DNA of 40,568 nucleotides from Bradyrhizobium macuxiense (GTDB lineage Bacteria > Pseudomonadota > Alphaproteobacteria > Rhizobiales > Xanthobacteraceae), in NCBI RefSeq assembly GCF_001542415.1, contig NZ_LNCU01000106.1:172554-213121 (forward strand), in the 5' to 3' direction. The number at the start of each line of letters is the position of its first letter. The first letter of the stretch is position 1. Position numbers and translations under genes: made by a program. The notes below the pieces were generated by a model that searched no databases, was not told the DNA's origin, and worked only from the letters and a program-made list of their open reading frames with translations. Shown here piece after piece: positions 40,309 through 40,568 of the stretch.

Positions 40309-40568
40309 ATGACCGCAGGACTGTCCGCACTCGAGGTGCGAGGGTTAACCAAGCGTTTTGACCGCCCGGCGGTCGACGCGCTCGATCTCACCGTGCGCAT
40401 CGGCGAGTTCTACGCGCTGCTTGGGCCGAACGGCGCCGGCAAGACCACCACGCTGCGCATGGTGTCGGGGCTGCTGCGGCCCGATGCCGGCTCGGTCTCG
40501 GTGCTCGGCATCGATGCACTCTCCGATCCGGTCGCCGCCAAGCAGGTGACGGCCTGGGTGTCGGACGA
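40309..40568 (+). CDS. ABC transporter ATP-binding protein, N-terminal part (runs off the window)
   Basis: 86 codons from ATG 40309 to the window end: MTAGLSALEVRGLTKRFDRP, then Walker A LLGPNGAGKTTTLRMVSGLL and PDAGSVSVLGIDAL. This is the start of a CcmA/NatA-type exporter ATPase, whose short GPNGAGKTTT P-loop and SGLLRPDAG are typical. Signature and Walker B lie outside. Substrate unknown. Confidence 0.85.
   Translation, partial: MTAGLSALEVRGLTKRFDRPAVDALDLTVRIGEFYALLGPNGAGKTTTLRMVSGLLRPDAGSVSVLGIDALSDPVAAKQVTAWVSD

Overview
The window is GC-rich, densely packed alphaproteobacterial DNA. The gene content points to Bradyrhizobium or a close relative in the Nitrobacteraceae: a liv-type ABC operon carrying a fatty-acyl-CoA ligase, DCDxHP-type amidohydrolases, a DUF1127 protein, a CHASE2 cyclase, and many palindromic intergenic repeats built on CATTGCGAG/GAAGCAATCCA and GCATGATC/GATCATGC. 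The genus is inferred from gene style. I saw no rRNA, tRNA, CRISPR, phage or IS element.

Layout. (1) 1-6.3 kb: the end of an amidase, an NTF2-like protein, a zinc alcohol dehydrogenase, an acyl-CoA dehydrogenase, an SDR lacking the usual Tyr, and a crotonase. This is a loose acyl-CoA/alcohol catabolism block, with most gaps filled by palindromic repeats. (2) 6.4-7.4 kb: a GNAT acetyltransferase with a textbook intrinsic terminator, and a DUF1127 protein. (3) 7.5-13.6 kb: a tricarballylate-type (tcu) cluster of LysR regulator, MFS carrier, FAD dehydrogenase TcuA and Fe-S/membrane protein TcuB. An exported esterase of the Alcaligenes esterase-713 family sits between tcuA and tcuB. (4) 13.6-14.6 kb: an orphan CtaG/Cox11 fused to a class I cytochrome c, with an apparent one-base frameshift at its 5' end. 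(5) 14.8-18.1 kb: two translationally coupled amidohydrolase paralogues, a Rieske ferredoxin and a SAM methyltransferase. (6) 18.3-18.8 kb: a CinA/PncC-like amidase.

(7) 18.9-33.1 kb: a type I secretion and surface-protein neighbourhood. It has an HlyD adaptor and PrtD-type ABC exporter, a 1382-residue FecR/tandem-repeat/RTX-like secreted protein with an exact 402-bp repeat period, a CHASE2 adenylate/guanylate cyclase, and a divergent LapG-like periplasmic cysteine protease. Exporter and substrate are separated by a decayed island at about 22.1-25.2 kb. That island holds an intact amidase with a small AtzG-like partner, flanked by a truncated dppD, a dppF tail, a LysR remnant and another gene tail. 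Two strong palindromes sharing a TGTGCTTGCA core lie just upstream of the secreted-protein gene.

(8) 33.2-40.0 kb: a six-gene operon livH-livM-livG-livF-fadD-livK, probably for uptake and CoA activation of a carboxylic acid. (9) 40.3 kb to the end: the start of a divergent ABC ATPase.

The most interesting parts are the esterase-bearing tcu cluster, the CtaG-cytochrome c fusion, and the secreted repeat protein with its LapG-like protease, cyclase and palindromic operator candidates.
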